From assembly GCF_002734285.1 (NCBI RefSeq), contig NZ_NSEA01000010.1, positions 1 through 52,928 of the forward strand: a stretch of 52,928 bases of DNA, written 5' to 3'. The stretch is from Fredinandcohnia onubensis. Its GTDB lineage: Bacteria > Bacillota > Bacilli > Bacillales > Bacillaceae_L. The notes below the pieces were generated by a model. It did no database searches. It was not told where the DNA came from and worked only from the letters and a program-made list of their open reading frames with translations. Made by a program: the position numbers and the translations under genes. This document shows positions 20,244-30,290 of this stretch, piece after piece; positions within the stretch are counted from its first letter, which is position 1, and every line of letters begins with the position of its first letter.

Positions 20244-20545
20244 CTAAATAACTTGCTAAAGAATCCTTTAGCCTTCTCCGTGGAATGATCGTCCAAATAA
20301 CTAATGTCATAGACTCTTCCTTTGATTGACACAATGCCTTTTTCCACATCTAGATTCTTCATTTGCAGGTTTTGGCCACGAATTGCTAGGAAACCCATAA
20401 CAGTTTCAAGCAAAAATTCCTCATTGTCAAAGCTTTCCACTTGCTTTACACCTGTTATGTCAAGAAGCTTACGACTTCTCATAATTACATCATGCTCTTG
20501 TACGGTTCCTTTATTCGGTGGCGTTCCATCGTAGTATTGGTTCAT
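20240..20545 (-). CDS. yabP: Spore protein YabP
   Basis: A 101-aa protein of the YabP/YqfC family, implicated in spore coat and cortex assembly in B. subtilis. The family core RSRKLLDITGVKQVESFDNE and the late VSIKGRVYDISYLDD are visible. No membrane segment is seen. It is the first gene of yabP-yabQ, behind a -10 that fits sigma-E and a long inverted repeat. Confidence 0.88.
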   Translation of the reverse strand: MNQYYDGTPPNKGTVQEHDVIMRSRKLLDITGVKQVESFDNEEFLLETVMGFLAIRGQNLQMKNLDVEKGIVSIKGRVYDISYLDDHSTEKAKGFFSKLFR

Positions 20546-20554
20546 CTTTTAACC

Positions 20555-20620
20555 CCCACATTCATACTTAAGTGATCAAAATAACCACTTGTTTAATAGT
20601 AAAATGTATGAGAATGTGGG
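20555..20620. repeat. Inverted repeat upstream of yabP
   Basis: CCCACATTCATAC (20555-20567) pairs with GTATG-AG-AATGTGGG (20606-20620) with a two-base bulge. AAGTG/CACTT pairs inside the loop. It lies between rqcP and yabP and contains the candidate sigma-E -10. Confidence 0.6.
20603..20610 (-). promoter_or_regulatory. Candidate sigma-E -10 element of yabP
   Basis: CATACATT on the minus strand matches the sigma-E -10 consensus CATACAHT fully. No good -35 (KMATATT) is seen 14-15 bp upstream, so this stays tentative. Confidence 0.45.
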
Positions 20621-20657
20621 TCAGTTTAGAACAAGCCTTAGGTAGATTATCAAATGT

Positions 20658-20918
20658 TTACGCTTCTACTTTTTCCTCTTTCACTACGGAATAAAGCTTA
20701 TTTGCATCTTCTTTTTTTGTTGTTTCTTGTAGATCTTCGATTTTCACAGTTACTATTTTTTGACCAAAACGAATCCTTAACTCATCGCCTATTTTCACAT
20801 TGCTACTTGCCTTTGCAGCTATTCCATTAATAAGGATTCTGCCTTGATCTGCTACCTCTTTTGCTAACGTGCGTCGTTTGATTAGCCGAGAAACTTTTAA
20901 AAATTTATCCAAACGCAT
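20658..20918 (-). CDS. rqcP: RqcP, S4-domain ribosome quality control factor (YabO)
   Basis: An 86-aa, Hsp15-like S4 protein that binds stalled 50S subunits and works with RqcH in alanine tailing of nascent chains. MRLDKFLKVSRLIKRRTLAK at the N-terminus is the S4 RNA-binding core, and ADQGRILINGIAAKASSNVK follows. Length and ends match B. subtilis YabO. It lies 14 nt downstream of yabN. Confidence 0.93.
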   Translation of the reverse strand: MRLDKFLKVSRLIKRRTLAKEVADQGRILINGIAAKASSNVKIGDELRIRFGQKIVTVKIEDLQETTKKEDANKLYSVVKEEKVEA

Positions 20919-20932
20919 GATTTCACCTCTTT

Positions 20933-22381
20933 CTATAATCCCTTTTGTTTTGCCACTTCCCAGATTGCATCAAGTTCTTCAAGGGTTTGCTCTTCTATCT
21001 TTAACCCTCGTTTTCTTAGTTCTATTTCTATGAATTGAAAACGTCTTACGAACTTTTGATTCGTCATGGCAAGTGCTTCTTCTGGGTCAAATTTGTAAAA
21101 TCTAGCTATATTAGCTAAAGCAAAAAGGATATCTCCGAATTCTTGAATGGCTTCTCCTTTTTGTTTTTCTTCTACCGCTGCCTTGTATTCATTTATTTCT
21201 TCAAAAACCTTATCCCACATTGGCTCGACGGCGTCCCAATCAAACCCAACCTTCGCTGCCTTTTTTTGATACTCGATAGCTTTCATTAGTCCTGGCAATC
21301 CTTTTGTAATCTCATCAAATATGGACTTTTCTTCCTTGATACTGCCTTTTTCCGATTGTTTGATTTGCTCCCAATTTGTCACAACTTCATCTGCAGTTTC
21401 TGCCGTTACATCGCCAAATACATGTGGATGCCTTCGAATCATCTTTTCTGAAATTCCACGAATAACATCATCAATGGTAAACATGCCTTCATCCTCACCG
21501 ATTTGGGCGTGCAGTGCCACTTGGAGAAGTACATCTCCTAGTTCCTCTGCTAAATGGTCATCATCTTCACGATCGATTGCATCTAGTACCTCATAAGCCT
21601 CTTCTAGTAAATATTTCTTTAACGATTGATGAGTTTGTTTTTGATCCCACGGACATCCCCCAGGACCTCGCAAAGCGGCAATAATTCTTCTGAAAGTCCT
21701 GAAATCATGATAGAGAGATTCAGCTTCTTGAACCGGCGGAACATAGACGCTTGTCAGATTGTTCACCTCTACTCCTCGATCCAATTCATAAAGCGGAACT
21801 TTAGTGATTTTTTCTTCCTTACTACCCGCTGCTGTTACAATATATACTTCATACTCATCAGGCAATTGCTCCATTAGTGTTAATTTAACATTTGAAGCCA
21901 TGTACTGATCATAGACCTGACAAATAATAATATGCTGTGATAGCTGTAATTCATCACTTTCAAAGGATAAAGCATCAATGAATTGAAACCCTTCAATTGG
22001 ATCAATTCTTAATGAAGCCAATAAAGGGTCGATAAAGCTTTGGCCCCCCTCAATTTTCACTTGAAGATTTTGATCCTCAAGTAAAAGCTGAGTTGTCTTT
22101 TCTGCTACCATCGGGTGCCCAGGCACGGCATAAACAATTTCCTTTGTTTTCGCTTCTTTCCTTAGAATGTCGACTATTTCATCATATACATCCTCGAATT
22201 GATCATGTTTTTCATAAATGTCATCAAAGGAGCGATAACTAATTCCCTCAGCTTCTAATTCCTTTATAACAGGATGCTCCTTCGTTCGAAGATACAAATG
22301 TTCAGTAGCTAAAAGTTTACGATATATGCCTAATGGGAGCTGTGATAGGTCTCCAGCACCTAAGCCAATAACTGTTATCAT
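20933..22381 (-). CDS. yabN: YabN: tetrapyrrole methylase-like domain fused to MazG pyrophosphohydrolase
   Basis: A 482-aa two-domain protein. Residues 1-210 are a tetrapyrrole (corrin/porphyrin) methylase fold, starting VIGLGAGDLSQLPLG with YAVPGHPMVAEKT. Residues about 225-482 hold a tandem MazG-type NTP pyrophosphohydrolase: GGCPWDQKQTHQSLKKYLLE, then EEAYEV and EELGDVLLQ with the metal-binding Glu/Asp set. This likely cleans abnormal NTPs; the methylase role is unknown. The start overlaps the yabM stop by 4 nt. Confidence 0.92.
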   Translation of the reverse strand: MITVIGLGAGDLSQLPLGIYRKLLATEHLYLRTKEHPVIKELEAEGISYRSFDDIYEKHDQFEDVYDEIVDILRKEAKTKEIVYAVPGHPMVAEKTTQLLLEDQNLQVKIEGGQSFIDPLLASLRIDPIEGFQFIDALSFESDELQLSQHIIICQVYDQYMASNVKLTLMEQLPDEYEVYIVTAAGSKEEKITKVPLYELDRGVEVNNLTSVYVPPVQEAESLYHDFRTFRRIIAALRGPGGCPWDQKQTHQSLKKYLLEEAYEVLDAIDREDDDHLAEELGDVLLQVALHAQIGEDEGMFTIDDVIRGISEKMIRRHPHVFGDVTAETADEVVTNWEQIKQSEKGSIKEEKSIFDEITKGLPGLMKAIEYQKKAAKVGFDWDAVEPMWDKVFEEINEYKAAVEEKQKGEAIQEFGDILFALANIARFYKFDPEEALAMTNQKFVRRFQFIEIELRKRGLKIEEQTLEELDAIWEVAKQKGL

Positions 22382-24003
22382 GCTCTCTCTCCTCCTTTAA
22401 TTAGCCTAATTAGAAAGGTTCCTTTTGATCCAATCGGGACTTCTGTAAGTTCTTCTTCAGAAAATACATTCCCTCTAAGAATAAAAAATAAATAGGTTAA
22501 CCCTCCAATAAATACAGAGGACAATGCCTCAAAGCTAGCAAACATGCGACTTTCCCCTACTATTGGGAACAGCTTATGCAAACTCCATCGATAGCAAAAA
22601 ATAACTAGCCCCATAGCTATCATTGCTAATAAGACATGATAAAGAAAGGTCCAGTTTTGTAGGGCACCAGGGAGTTTTCTTTTAACAATCGCCATATGTA
22701 GGGCAGATATTCCCCCAAAGGCAACGAAGGTTGCAACAGCTGCTCCAACTGTTCCGTATCCTGGAATTAATAACAGATTTAAAATCCATTTTACTAGCAT
22801 TCCGATGATGACCACAATCGCTGGTAAGAATGGATGGCCAAGTCCTTGTAAAATAGCCGTAATCGATTGGGATAAGGTTGTAAATAAAATGGATAAACCG
22901 ATAATCATGAGTATGTTTGTTCCCAGGTCATTACGAAATAACATGATATTTGTTGGTTCAAGTACACATGCAAGACCTACTGCCGCCCCAATTCCCACAA
23001 CTATACTTAGACGAAACGTTAAGTCAACCTTTGCTTCAATAAAAGCTACATCGTTTCTGGCCTTTGCACTTGCAATTAATGGAACAAGCGATAATGCTAG
23101 TGATGTCGCCACCACAGTTCCAAGCTGAAGGAGTGGTTGGCCGCGGTCATAGATTCCTTTTGCTTGTTTAGCTGCTTCCTCCTCTATTCCCCCTGAAATC
23201 AATAAAGAGTAGACAGTGAAAGAATCAACCAACTGAAAAAGAATAAGTAACAAAGCGCTAATGCATATTGTCATCCCCTGGGTGAAAAGGATTTTGATAA
23301 TTTCTATCGTTTTTATCGAAGCCTTTGAAAAGGGTCTCATCTGATGAGTCTTTTTTCTTTTAAGTAAGTAAAACAAGAGAACTGAAATAGCTGCAAAGCC
23401 GCCAGTTATTGAACCAAATATTGCTCCCGCTCCAGCCACATATGCTCCATACCCATAATCCAAAAGAAGAAATGACATGAATAAAATAGTTACGACACGA
23501 ATTGATTGTTCAGTTACTTGTGAAACTGCGGTTGGTATCATATTTTTATGACCTTGAAAAAAGCCTCGAAAAACAGAAATAAAAGGCAAGAGTAAAAATG
23601 AAAATGAAATCACTTTTATAAGTGGTGTTAGTTTTTTGTCTCCCATCAAACCGGCAACGACTTCAGCACCCCAGTATAAAAAACTAAATAATAGTATTCC
23701 CATTCCTAATAACGTAAATAGGGTGATATATAATATCTTCAAGACAGATGCTTCATCATCTTGTTCTAATTTTTCTGCTAGAAGCTTTGATATAATCACC
23801 GGAAATCCATATGTAGAAAAAACAAGGACAATTCCGTAAATCGGATATGCCTGTTGATAAATATAAAAGCCGATATCCCCTGCAATATTTTGATACGGGA
23901 TACGGTAGCCTGCACTAAGTATCTTGGTGATCAAACCGGCAATGGTAAGAACAAAAGCACCTTCCCAAATTCGCTTTGATCTCTCTTCGGATTGGACGTT
24001 CAT
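22378..24003 (-). CDS. yabM: YabM, MOP-superfamily polysaccharide/lipid flippase
   Basis: A 541-aa polytopic membrane protein with roughly 14 hydrophobic segments, of the SpoVB/polysaccharide-transporter family in the MOP (MATE/MurJ-like) superfamily. The N-terminal EGAFVLTIAGLITKILSAGY and the PIYGIVLVFSTYGFPVIISK segment are typical. The substrate is not known. It is coupled to yabN and starts 126 bp after spoVT, with the spoVT terminator between them. Confidence 0.88.
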   Translation of the reverse strand: MNVQSEERSKRIWEGAFVLTIAGLITKILSAGYRIPYQNIAGDIGFYIYQQAYPIYGIVLVFSTYGFPVIISKLLAEKLEQDDEASVLKILYITLFTLLGMGILLFSFLYWGAEVVAGLMGDKKLTPLIKVISFSFLLLPFISVFRGFFQGHKNMIPTAVSQVTEQSIRVVTILFMSFLLLDYGYGAYVAGAGAIFGSITGGFAAISVLLFYLLKRKKTHQMRPFSKASIKTIEIIKILFTQGMTICISALLLILFQLVDSFTVYSLLISGGIEEEAAKQAKGIYDRGQPLLQLGTVVATSLALSLVPLIASAKARNDVAFIEAKVDLTFRLSIVVGIGAAVGLACVLEPTNIMLFRNDLGTNILMIIGLSILFTTLSQSITAILQGLGHPFLPAIVVIIGMLVKWILNLLLIPGYGTVGAAVATFVAFGGISALHMAIVKRKLPGALQNWTFLYHVLLAMIAMGLVIFCYRWSLHKLFPIVGESRMFASFEALSSVFIGGLTYLFFILRGNVFSEEELTEVPIGSKGTFLIRLIKGGERA

Positions 24004-24076
24004 CGCCCATCTCCTTCCAATCGAATAATTTCCAGTGTATTATAACATACTTCCCTAGACAATTACCCTTAACGGA

Positions 24077-24107
24077 AGAAAAGGCAGCTATAATAGCTAC
24101 CTTTTCC
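24077..24107 (-). terminator. Terminator after spoVT
   Basis: AAAAGGTAGCT with AGCTGCCTTTT and a short loop on the minus strand, 20-50 bp beyond the spoVT stop. Confidence 0.8.
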
Positions 24108-24129
24108 ATGGATAGAACATTTGTTTTTA

Positions 24130-24666
24130 TTACTGTTCCATTTGTCTCGCAAGGAACCCAGCCGCCGTTTCGACGGCTTTTTGTTCTACTTCTCCGAGCG
24201 CTTTTTCTTTTGATAAAATGACAACAGCACCAATTGGGTCTCCGTTTGCAATAATCGGACCTATTGTATATGATGAGATTGTTTCGTCAGCACCCTCTAC
24301 GATGGATACTTGGCGCTCTTCTGTTTCTAAAATAGAAGTTCTGTCTTCCATCGACTTTTCGATGAGTTCGCTTATGTTTTTATTTAAGTATTCTTTCTTG
24401 GAGCCTCCTGCAACCGCAATAAATGCATCTCGGTCACAAATAAGTACTTGGTGTCCTAAGCTATCAAAAAGTGCTTCCGCATACTCCTTGGCAAAATCGC
24501 TTAGCTCACTAATCGGAGAATATTTCTTTAAAATGACCTCTCCATCACGATCAACAAAAATCTCTAATGGGTCTCCCTCTCTAATACGTAGCGTTCTACG
24601 GATCTCTTTCGGGATAACTACTCGACCTAAATCATCAATTCGACGAACAATACCAGTTGCCTTCAT
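24130..24666 (-). CDS. spoVT: Stage V sporulation protein T, forespore transcription regulator
   Basis: A 178-aa regulator of the late forespore (sigma-G) programme. The N-terminal AbrB-type swapped-hairpin domain (residues 1-50) starts MKATGIVRRIDDLGRVVIPK, close to AbrB encoded at 43996. A GAF-like sensor domain fills residues about 58-178. The size equals the B. subtilis protein. A sigma-G-like promoter stands about 100 bp upstream. Confidence 0.96.
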   Translation of the reverse strand: MKATGIVRRIDDLGRVVIPKEIRRTLRIREGDPLEIFVDRDGEVILKKYSPISELSDFAKEYAEALFDSLGHQVLICDRDAFIAVAGGSKKEYLNKNISELIEKSMEDRTSILETEERQVSIVEGADETISSYTIGPIIANGDPIGAVVILSKEKALGEVEQKAVETAAGFLARQMEQ

Positions 24667-24763
24667 TCTTATGATGCCTCACTTTCATCTGATGATTAAA
24701 GAATAGTGGTGATTGATGTACAATTTGTCTGGATTTGAATAAATCACCATTTGTTGTTGAGAT

Positions 24764-24792
24764 TAGTATCTTACACCAACAGAGTTCTATTC
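24764..24792 (-). promoter_or_regulatory. Candidate sigma-G promoter of spoVT
   Basis: GAATA (24788-24792) matches the -35 GHATR. After 17 bp comes GATACTA (24764-24770), one base off CATACTA. spoVT is sigma-G dependent in B. subtilis. Confidence 0.55.
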
Positions 24793-24898
24793 ACGATGAA
24801 TGTGATTTTTCGATAGAGGAAAAAATAACCATACACAAGAACTATAGGCAACTCAGACTTTGGTTCTATTCCTTAGAATTTTACCTATGCCACCTGAG

Positions 24899-27800
24899 TT
24901 AAACGGCATTCACGTTTTCCTTTTTGACATCTTGTAATCCTTTGACCATATCATGAATAATGCCTAGCCATTGGTTTACCTCAATTCCCTTTGTTTGGAT
25001 CACAATTTTTAATTTACTGCCTTCCATACCAAGGCTAATCATACGGCCAAATGTATTTCCTAATTTAAAAATCTTCCCGCCATCAATTTGACTGCTTGCC
25101 TCTTCTGATAGCAGAATGGTAATTTCCTGCTTGGCTTGCTTTATGGAAATAACCTGCTCCGCCAATGCATATACCTTTATTTTGGCAATCTTAAATAGGT
25201 AATCTACCTCTGCTGGATATTCACCAAATCGGTCAATCATTTCCTCTTGCAATTCATCGACATCCTCCATTTCTGTGATGCCTCTAAATCGCTTATACAT
25301 ATCAATTTTTTGGCGGCCATCAGAAATGTAGGCATCCGGAATATACGCATCTACCTCAACATCAATTTCCACATTTGCAGGTTTTACAGTAGTGGTATCA
25401 CCTTTGCGTTCCTCAATAGCCTCTTTCAGCATTTGTGAATAAAGGTCAAAACCAACTGAATCAATAAATCCATGCTGCTGTGCTCCCAAAATATTCCCTG
25501 CACCACGAATAGAAAGGTCACGCATTGCAATTTTGAAGCCTGAACCAAGCTCTGTAAATTCCTTAATCGCTTGTAATCGTTTTTCTGCAACTTCATTCAA
25601 CACCTTATCCTTACGGTACGTAAAGTACGCATAGGCAACACGATTCGAACGCCCAACACGCCCTCTTAGCTGATAAAGCTGCGAAAGCCCCATTCGGTCT
25701 GCATCCTGAACTATCAATGTGTTCACATTCGGAATATCAACACCTGTTTCGATAATGGTTGTTGTTACCAGAACATCATATTGACCGTCAAGGAAATTTA
25801 AAATAACTGCTTCAAGTTCATTCTCAGTCATTCTACCGTGAGCATAGGCAATCCTAGCATCCGGAACGAGCATCGAGATTTCTTCAGCCTTACGCTCAAT
25901 ATCCTCAACCCGATTATATAAGAAGTAAACTTGACCGTCCCTTGCCATTTCCCTTTCAATCGCTTCCCTTATTAGTTCACCATTGTATTCCATAACATAT
26001 GTTTGAACAGGAAAACGATTCTCAGGTGGTGTTTCGATTACGGACAAATCACGGACTCCGAGCATGGACATGTGAAGAGTTCTCGGGATTGGTGTTGCAG
26101 TCAAAGTAAGCACATCAATATTCGCCTTTAGTTTCTTGATTTTTTCCTTATGTGTAACACCAAAACGTTGTTCTTCATCGATAATTAATAGCCCAAGGTC
26201 CTTATAAGTAATATCTTTAGACAATAGACGATGTGTTCCAACTACGATATCAACTGTCCCGGCTTTTAACCCTTTTGTTACTTCCGTTTGTTGTTTCTTT
26301 GAACGGAATCTACTCAATTGGCCAATTGTAATAGGGAAGTCCTGGAACCTTTCGCGGATTGTTTCATAGTGCTGTTGTGCCAAGATTGTCGTCGGAACTA
26401 AAAAGGCAACCTGTTTTCCGTCCATTATTGCCTTGAACGCAGCACGAATAGCAACCTCCGTCTTTCCATAGCCTACATCTCCACAGAGGAGTCGGTCCAT
26501 CGGACGTTCACGTTCCATATCCTTTTTAATTTCCTGAATTGATCTTAACTGATCTTCTGTTTCTTGATATGGAAATGATGCCTCAAATTCTCTTTGCATT
26601 TCTCCATCAGGAGAAAAGGCATATCCCTTACTTGCCTCACGCTCTGCATACAACTTAATTAAGTCATCTGCTATATCTTGAACTGAGGATTCTACCTTTT
26701 TCTTCACACGCTTCCAATCAGTTCCACCTAATTTGTAAATCTTCGGATCCTTACCTTCTGAGGCTACATACTTTTGCACCTGTTCAATTTGGTCAACAGG
26801 TACATAGAGTTTGTCATCACCTTGATAGCGAATATGCAAGTAATCCTTATGGATTCCATTAATCTCTAAGGTTTCAATTCCTAAATACTTCCCGATTCCA
26901 TGATTTACATGAACAACATGGTCGCCAACCTGTAATTCAGAATAGCTTTTTATCCGCTCAGCATTCGAAAGCTTTTGCTTTCGTTTTGTTTTCTGCATTT
27001 TCTTCTTAAAAAGCTCTTCCTCAGTTATTACTGCGATTCGTTGTAACGGTAATTCAAAGCCGTCTTGTAAATCGCCAAGTAAGATTTGTGCTTTTCCTAG
27101 CAAAATATCTCCATCGCTCTTACTAGTAAATGCATCGATTTCATAGTCTGACAGGACCTGTTCCAGCTTTTTCACTCGGTCCTCATTTGAACCAAGGAAA
27201 ACAACTGTGTATTTACCCTTCTGCCATCGTTCAAGCTCTGCTTTAAGGACATGCATCTGGCCATGGAAGTTTTGCATCTGCTTGCATGACATATTTAAAA
27301 TGTTCTGTGGGCTTGTATGAGGTACATGCCTTAGAAAAAGAGATAGATAAACCAAAGGATTGGTTGACTGTTGGATAAGCTTTGTAAATTGGTGTGACAA
27401 GGTAATGTTATGAATAATCTCACCTTGTGATAAAAGACTTGTTACCCACTCAGCCTCTTCTTTATCAAGACTATCAGCCATCTCCTGAACTCTACTAATT
27501 TCATCTAACAGTACGAGACCATTCTCAGGTAAATAGTCTAGTAAACTAGCAGGCGTATCATAAACAAGTGATAGATATTTGAACATTTTTTGTAAAATTT
27601 GACCATTTTTCATCTGCTCAAGTTCATAGGAAATGTTCTCTAATAGCAGTTTTTTCGCTTTCTCATCTTTAACCTTTTTTAGGCTTTTAGCTAGTCCTTC
27701 TTCTAATGCATGTACGCCTTTATCCAGATGCCCAGGCGTTAATAAAATTTCGGTAGCAGGTCCAATGGTGATCGAATTGATTTTCCCCTGTGATCGTTGA

Positions 27801-28435
27801 TCTTCTAGTGAGAATGTGCGGATTGAATCTACCTCTGTATCAAATAACTCAATACGTACAGGATTTTCTTCTGTTAAGGGGTAAATGTCGAGAATTCCAC
27901 CTCTTACGCTGTATTCTCCAGGTGCTGATACCATTGATACACGTTCATATCCCATCGCAACAAGTTTTTCTAAGATAGACTCCACTTCTATCTCATGTCC
28001 GACTGTAAATGTCAGCTGACTTTCATTCCATAGTTTCTTAGGAGGAAGGAGTCTCTTTAAACCCGCTATTGGAGCAACAATAACACCCTTTGATTTATGA
28101 CTCCAATAGTTCAGGGCTTCAATACGCTGGCCTTTTAGCTCTGGGCTTGCAATTCCTATTTCTGATGCAATTAATTCATTCACAGGATAAAGGAAAACCT
28201 CGTCTTCTTCTAAAAGGCCGTTTAAATCCTCATAAATTTTCTGTGCTTGAAACAAATTATGGGTAACGACCAATATCGGTCGATTTGTTTGTCTATAGAG
28301 AGCTGCCGCAAACACAGTTCGAGCTGAACCAGATATACCAGCTATTAACTGTTCACGTAAGCCTCCTTCAATTCCATTTATTATTGATTTTAACTCATCA
28401 TTATTCCCAACATATTGTTGTAGTCCCTTAAGCAA
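24899..28435 (-). CDS. mfd: Transcription-repair coupling factor
   Basis: Moves stalled RNA polymerase off DNA lesions and recruits UvrA. The frame is open to 28498 (1199 aa), but the ATG there lacks a ribosome binding site. A TTG at 28435, 8 nt after GGGGG, gives 1178 aa, against 1177 in B. subtilis, and starts where the family alignment starts. Domains: UvrB-like (about 30-350), RNA polymerase-interacting domain at [19 protein letters not shown], RecG-like motor with [19 protein letters not shown] and [13 protein letters not shown], then the UvrA-binding C-terminal domain. No clear terminator separates it from spoVT. Confidence 0.95.
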   Translation of the reverse strand: MLKGLQQYVGNNDELKSIINGIEGGLREQLIAGISGSARTVFAAALYRQTNRPILVVTHNLFQAQKIYEDLNGLLEEDEVFLYPVNELIASEIGIASPELKGQRIEALNYWSHKSKGVIVAPIAGLKRLLPPKKLWNESQLTFTVGHEIEVESILEKLVAMGYERVSMVSAPGEYSVRGGILDIYPLTEENPVRIELFDTEVDSIRTFSLEDQRSQGKINSITIGPATEILLTPGHLDKGVHALEEGLAKSLKKVKDEKAKKLLLENISYELEQMKNGQILQKMFKYLSLVYDTPASLLDYLPENGLVLLDEISRVQEMADSLDKEEAEWVTSLLSQGEIIHNITLSHQFTKLIQQSTNPLVYLSLFLRHVPHTSPQNILNMSCKQMQNFHGQMHVLKAELERWQKGKYTVVFLGSNEDRVKKLEQVLSDYEIDAFTSKSDGDILLGKAQILLGDLQDGFELPLQRIAVITEEELFKKKMQKTKRKQKLSNAERIKSYSELQVGDHVVHVNHGIGKYLGIETLEINGIHKDYLHIRYQGDDKLYVPVDQIEQVQKYVASEGKDPKIYKLGGTDWKRVKKKVESSVQDIADDLIKLYAEREASKGYAFSPDGEMQREFEASFPYQETEDQLRSIQEIKKDMERERPMDRLLCGDVGYGKTEVAIRAAFKAIMDGKQVAFLVPTTILAQQHYETIRERFQDFPITIGQLSRFRSKKQQTEVTKGLKAGTVDIVVGTHRLLSKDITYKDLGLLIIDEEQRFGVTHKEKIKKLKANIDVLTLTATPIPRTLHMSMLGVRDLSVIETPPENRFPVQTYVMEYNGELIREAIEREMARDGQVYFLYNRVEDIERKAEEISMLVPDARIAYAHGRMTENELEAVILNFLDGQYDVLVTTTIIETGVDIPNVNTLIVQDADRMGLSQLYQLRGRVGRSNRVAYAYFTYRKDKVLNEVAEKRLQAIKEFTELGSGFKIAMRDLSIRGAGNILGAQQHGFIDSVGFDLYSQMLKEAIEERKGDTTTVKPANVEIDVEVDAYIPDAYISDGRQKIDMYKRFRGITEMEDVDELQEEMIDRFGEYPAEVDYLFKIAKIKVYALAEQVISIKQAKQEITILLSEEASSQIDGGKIFKLGNTFGRMISLGMEGSKLKIVIQTKGIEVNQWLGIIHDMVKGLQDVKKENVNAV

Positions 28436-28549
28436 CTCGGAAACCCCCTCTCGAAGTTTTTGCGTGTATAGTAGTAGTGCGTGCTTAAATAGATTCATTT
28501 ATTGGATGTTGAATCTCGTAAAATGGAGCTTCACGCCTTTTTACATAAA

Positions 28550-28586
28550 TAGAAAAACGCTTTGGTTGCAAAGGCCAAAGCTTTTC
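28550..28586 (-). terminator. Terminator after fin
   Basis: Minus-strand stem AAAAGCTTTGG with CCAAAGCGTTTT and a short T-rich tail just beyond the fin stop. Confidence 0.75.
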
Positions 28587-28589
28587 CTC

Positions 28590-28820
28590 TTATTGAATAA
28601 ATGATTCATATTGATGAAAATCAGGATTCCGTTGTAACGCTTCCTGACAATCTTCACATATTGTCTTTACATGAATGTCGCCATTAGATTCGTATGATAT
28701 CATTTCTTGTCGTTCTTGGTCTGTTAATTGATGAAACCCAAGACTCTCACTATGTAGGGATAGGTTATCAATACTTCCAACCTTCACACCACAATGTCGA
28801 CAATGGTAGTGTAGTGACAT
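28590..28820 (-). CDS. fin: Anti-sigma factor Fin (YabK)
   Basis: A 76-aa zinc-ribbon-like protein that blocks sigma-F-directed RNA polymerase late in the forespore and so helps the switch to sigma-G. Two CxxC pairs are visible: [11 protein letters not shown] near the N-terminus and ICEDCQE near residue 56. The length is identical to the B. subtilis protein. AGGAGG precedes the ATG. I searched the 100 bp upstream for a sigma-F site and did not find a convincing one. Confidence 0.92.
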   Translation of the reverse strand: MSLHYHCRHCGVKVGSIDNLSLHSESLGFHQLTDQERQEMISYESNGDIHVKTICEDCQEALQRNPDFHQYESFIQ

Positions 28821-28920
28821 AAGAATCCTCCTCTTTTACGGATACGTACATAGTTTACACATTCTAGTATAAACAGCGTTGAGATTCTTTATTCACTGCC
28901 ACTTACCTAATCATACTACA

Positions 28921-29484
28921 CTACTTTGCATTAAATTCGTTCATTACTTGTAAAAATGGTGTTGACACCCATTTTTCTGCAGCTTCTGTGGACTTATGTA
29001 TTGCATCTTTAATATCCTGCATCTCCTCGGCTGGAAAACGACCTAAGACATAATCAGCTATCTTCATGCCGTTTGTTGGTCGATTGATCCCAATGCGAAT
29101 ACGCTTAAATTCCTGAGTGCCTAAATGCTGAATAATGGATTTCATTCCATTATGCCCCCCAGCACTTCCCTTTTCACGCAGCCTTATTTTTCCTACAGGT
29201 AAGTCGAGCTCGTCATATACAACAAGTATATCTTCAACTAGAATATCATAATAATCCATGAGTGGCCTGATACTTTCTCCCGATAAATTCATATATGTAA
29301 GAGGTTTTAAAAGTAGAACTTTCTCCCCATTCACCATGCCTTGACCAAAAACTCCATTGAATTTTGCCTTATCTAGCGGTATATGTAATTGATCTGAAAG
29401 CTCATCAATAACCTTAAACCCAACGTTATGTCTAGTCTCCTCGTACTGCCTACCAGGATTTCCTAACCCTACTATCAACTTCAT
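28921..29484 (-). CDS. pth: Peptidyl-tRNA hydrolase (SpoVC)
   Basis: Releases peptides from peptidyl-tRNA that dropped off the ribosome. The frame is open to 29538, but the upstream part covers the ctc terminator; the ATG at 29484 ([11 protein letters not shown]) follows GGTGGGGG and gives 187 aa. [18 protein letters not shown] carries the catalytic His, and [20 protein letters not shown] with HNGMKSI is the second signature. Confidence 0.95.
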   Translation of the reverse strand: MKLIVGLGNPGRQYEETRHNVGFKVIDELSDQLHIPLDKAKFNGVFGQGMVNGEKVLLLKPLTYMNLSGESIRPLMDYYDILVEDILVVYDELDLPVGKIRLREKGSAGGHNGMKSIIQHLGTQEFKRIRIGINRPTNGMKIADYVLGRFPAEEMQDIKDAIHKSTEAAEKWVSTPFLQVMNEFNAK

Positions 29485-29506
29485 TTTTTCCCCCACCTTG
29501 TTATGG

Positions 29507-29536
29507 CAAAAGGACGTAACCGTTTTGGTTACGTCC
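29507..29536 (-). terminator. Terminator after ctc
   Basis: Stem GGACGTAACC (29512-29521) with GGTTACGTCC (29527-29536), 5-nt loop and TTTT on the minus strand. Confidence 0.85.
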
Positions 29537-29547
29537 AACCTTTTTCT

Positions 29548-30195
29548 TTAGCCTTCTTCAGTTGCTTCAGCAGATTCGTTTGTTTCTCTACCCTCTAGGT
29601 TTTCAGGTACGCCAGGCTCTTGTTCTTCGCCTGTGCTAATCTCTTCTTCCTGTCGTGGTGCAAGAACTGAAGCCACAACCTGCGAAGTATCTTGGTTGAT
29701 TGTAAATTTACCTTTTGTATCAATGTCCTCTAACTTAACAACATCCCCAACCTCTACGTTTGACACATCCACATCAATTGTTTGTGGAATATCTGTTGGA
29801 AGTGCAGAAATGGACACAGAATGGATGGACTGCTGTAGCACTCCGCCGTCCTTCACTCCAGACGCTTCCCCAACTAAATTAATATTCACGTCAACGGTAA
29901 CTTCTGTTGACATGTTTACAATTTGGAAATCTGCATGAATGATTTCACTTTTAATTGGATCTGTTTGAACTTCTTGTAGCATAACGGAATGCTGGTTATT
30001 TTCAATTGCAAGTTTGATAATTCCATTACGACCAGTGGTGCGAATCGTTTTTAAAAAGTCTGCACTATTTACGTAAATGGGTTGACTTTGATTCGGCCCA
30101 TTTAAGACTGCTGGGATGTTTCCAGCTTGTCTAATCTTTGTTAATGTGGAATTCTTATCCTTTACTCGTTCTGTCGCTTCTAAAACTACAGACAT
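29548..30195 (-). CDS. ctc: 50S ribosomal protein L25/general stress protein Ctc
   Basis: A 215-aa protein that binds 5S rRNA. The N-terminal L25 domain (about 1-90) includes QTDPIKSEIIHADFQIVN. The TL5-type beta domain (about 95-185) follows, with a long acidic tail of Glu and Gly. The start at 30195 (MSVVLEA) is about 8 nt after AAGGATGG; an in-frame ATG at 30207 overlaps that site. A sigma-B-like promoter lies upstream, as in B. subtilis where ctc is a stress gene. Confidence 0.93.
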   Translation of the reverse strand: MSVVLEATERVKDKNSTLTKIRQAGNIPAVLNGPNQSQPIYVNSADFLKTIRTTGRNGIIKLAIENNQHSVMLQEVQTDPIKSEIIHADFQIVNMSTEVTVDVNINLVGEASGVKDGGVLQQSIHSVSISALPTDIPQTIDVDVSNVEVGDVVKLEDIDTKGKFTINQDTSQVVASVLAPRQEEEISTGEEQEPGVPENLEGRETNESAEATEEG

Positions 30196-30235
30196 TCTAT
30201 ACACCATCCTTGGAAGATTTAGTCATATTACTAAA

Positions 30236-30261
30236 TTTCCCCTAAAGATGATGAAGTAAAC
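30236..30261 (-). promoter_or_regulatory. sigma-B-like promoter of ctc
   Basis: GTTTAC (30256-30261), 14 bp, GGGAAA (30236-30241). The consensus is GTTTAA-N12-14-GGGTAT; the -35 has one and the -10 two mismatches. Confidence 0.5.
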
Positions 30262-30290
30262 CTTCTTTTTTAAAAGAAAAGGGAGCTTTC

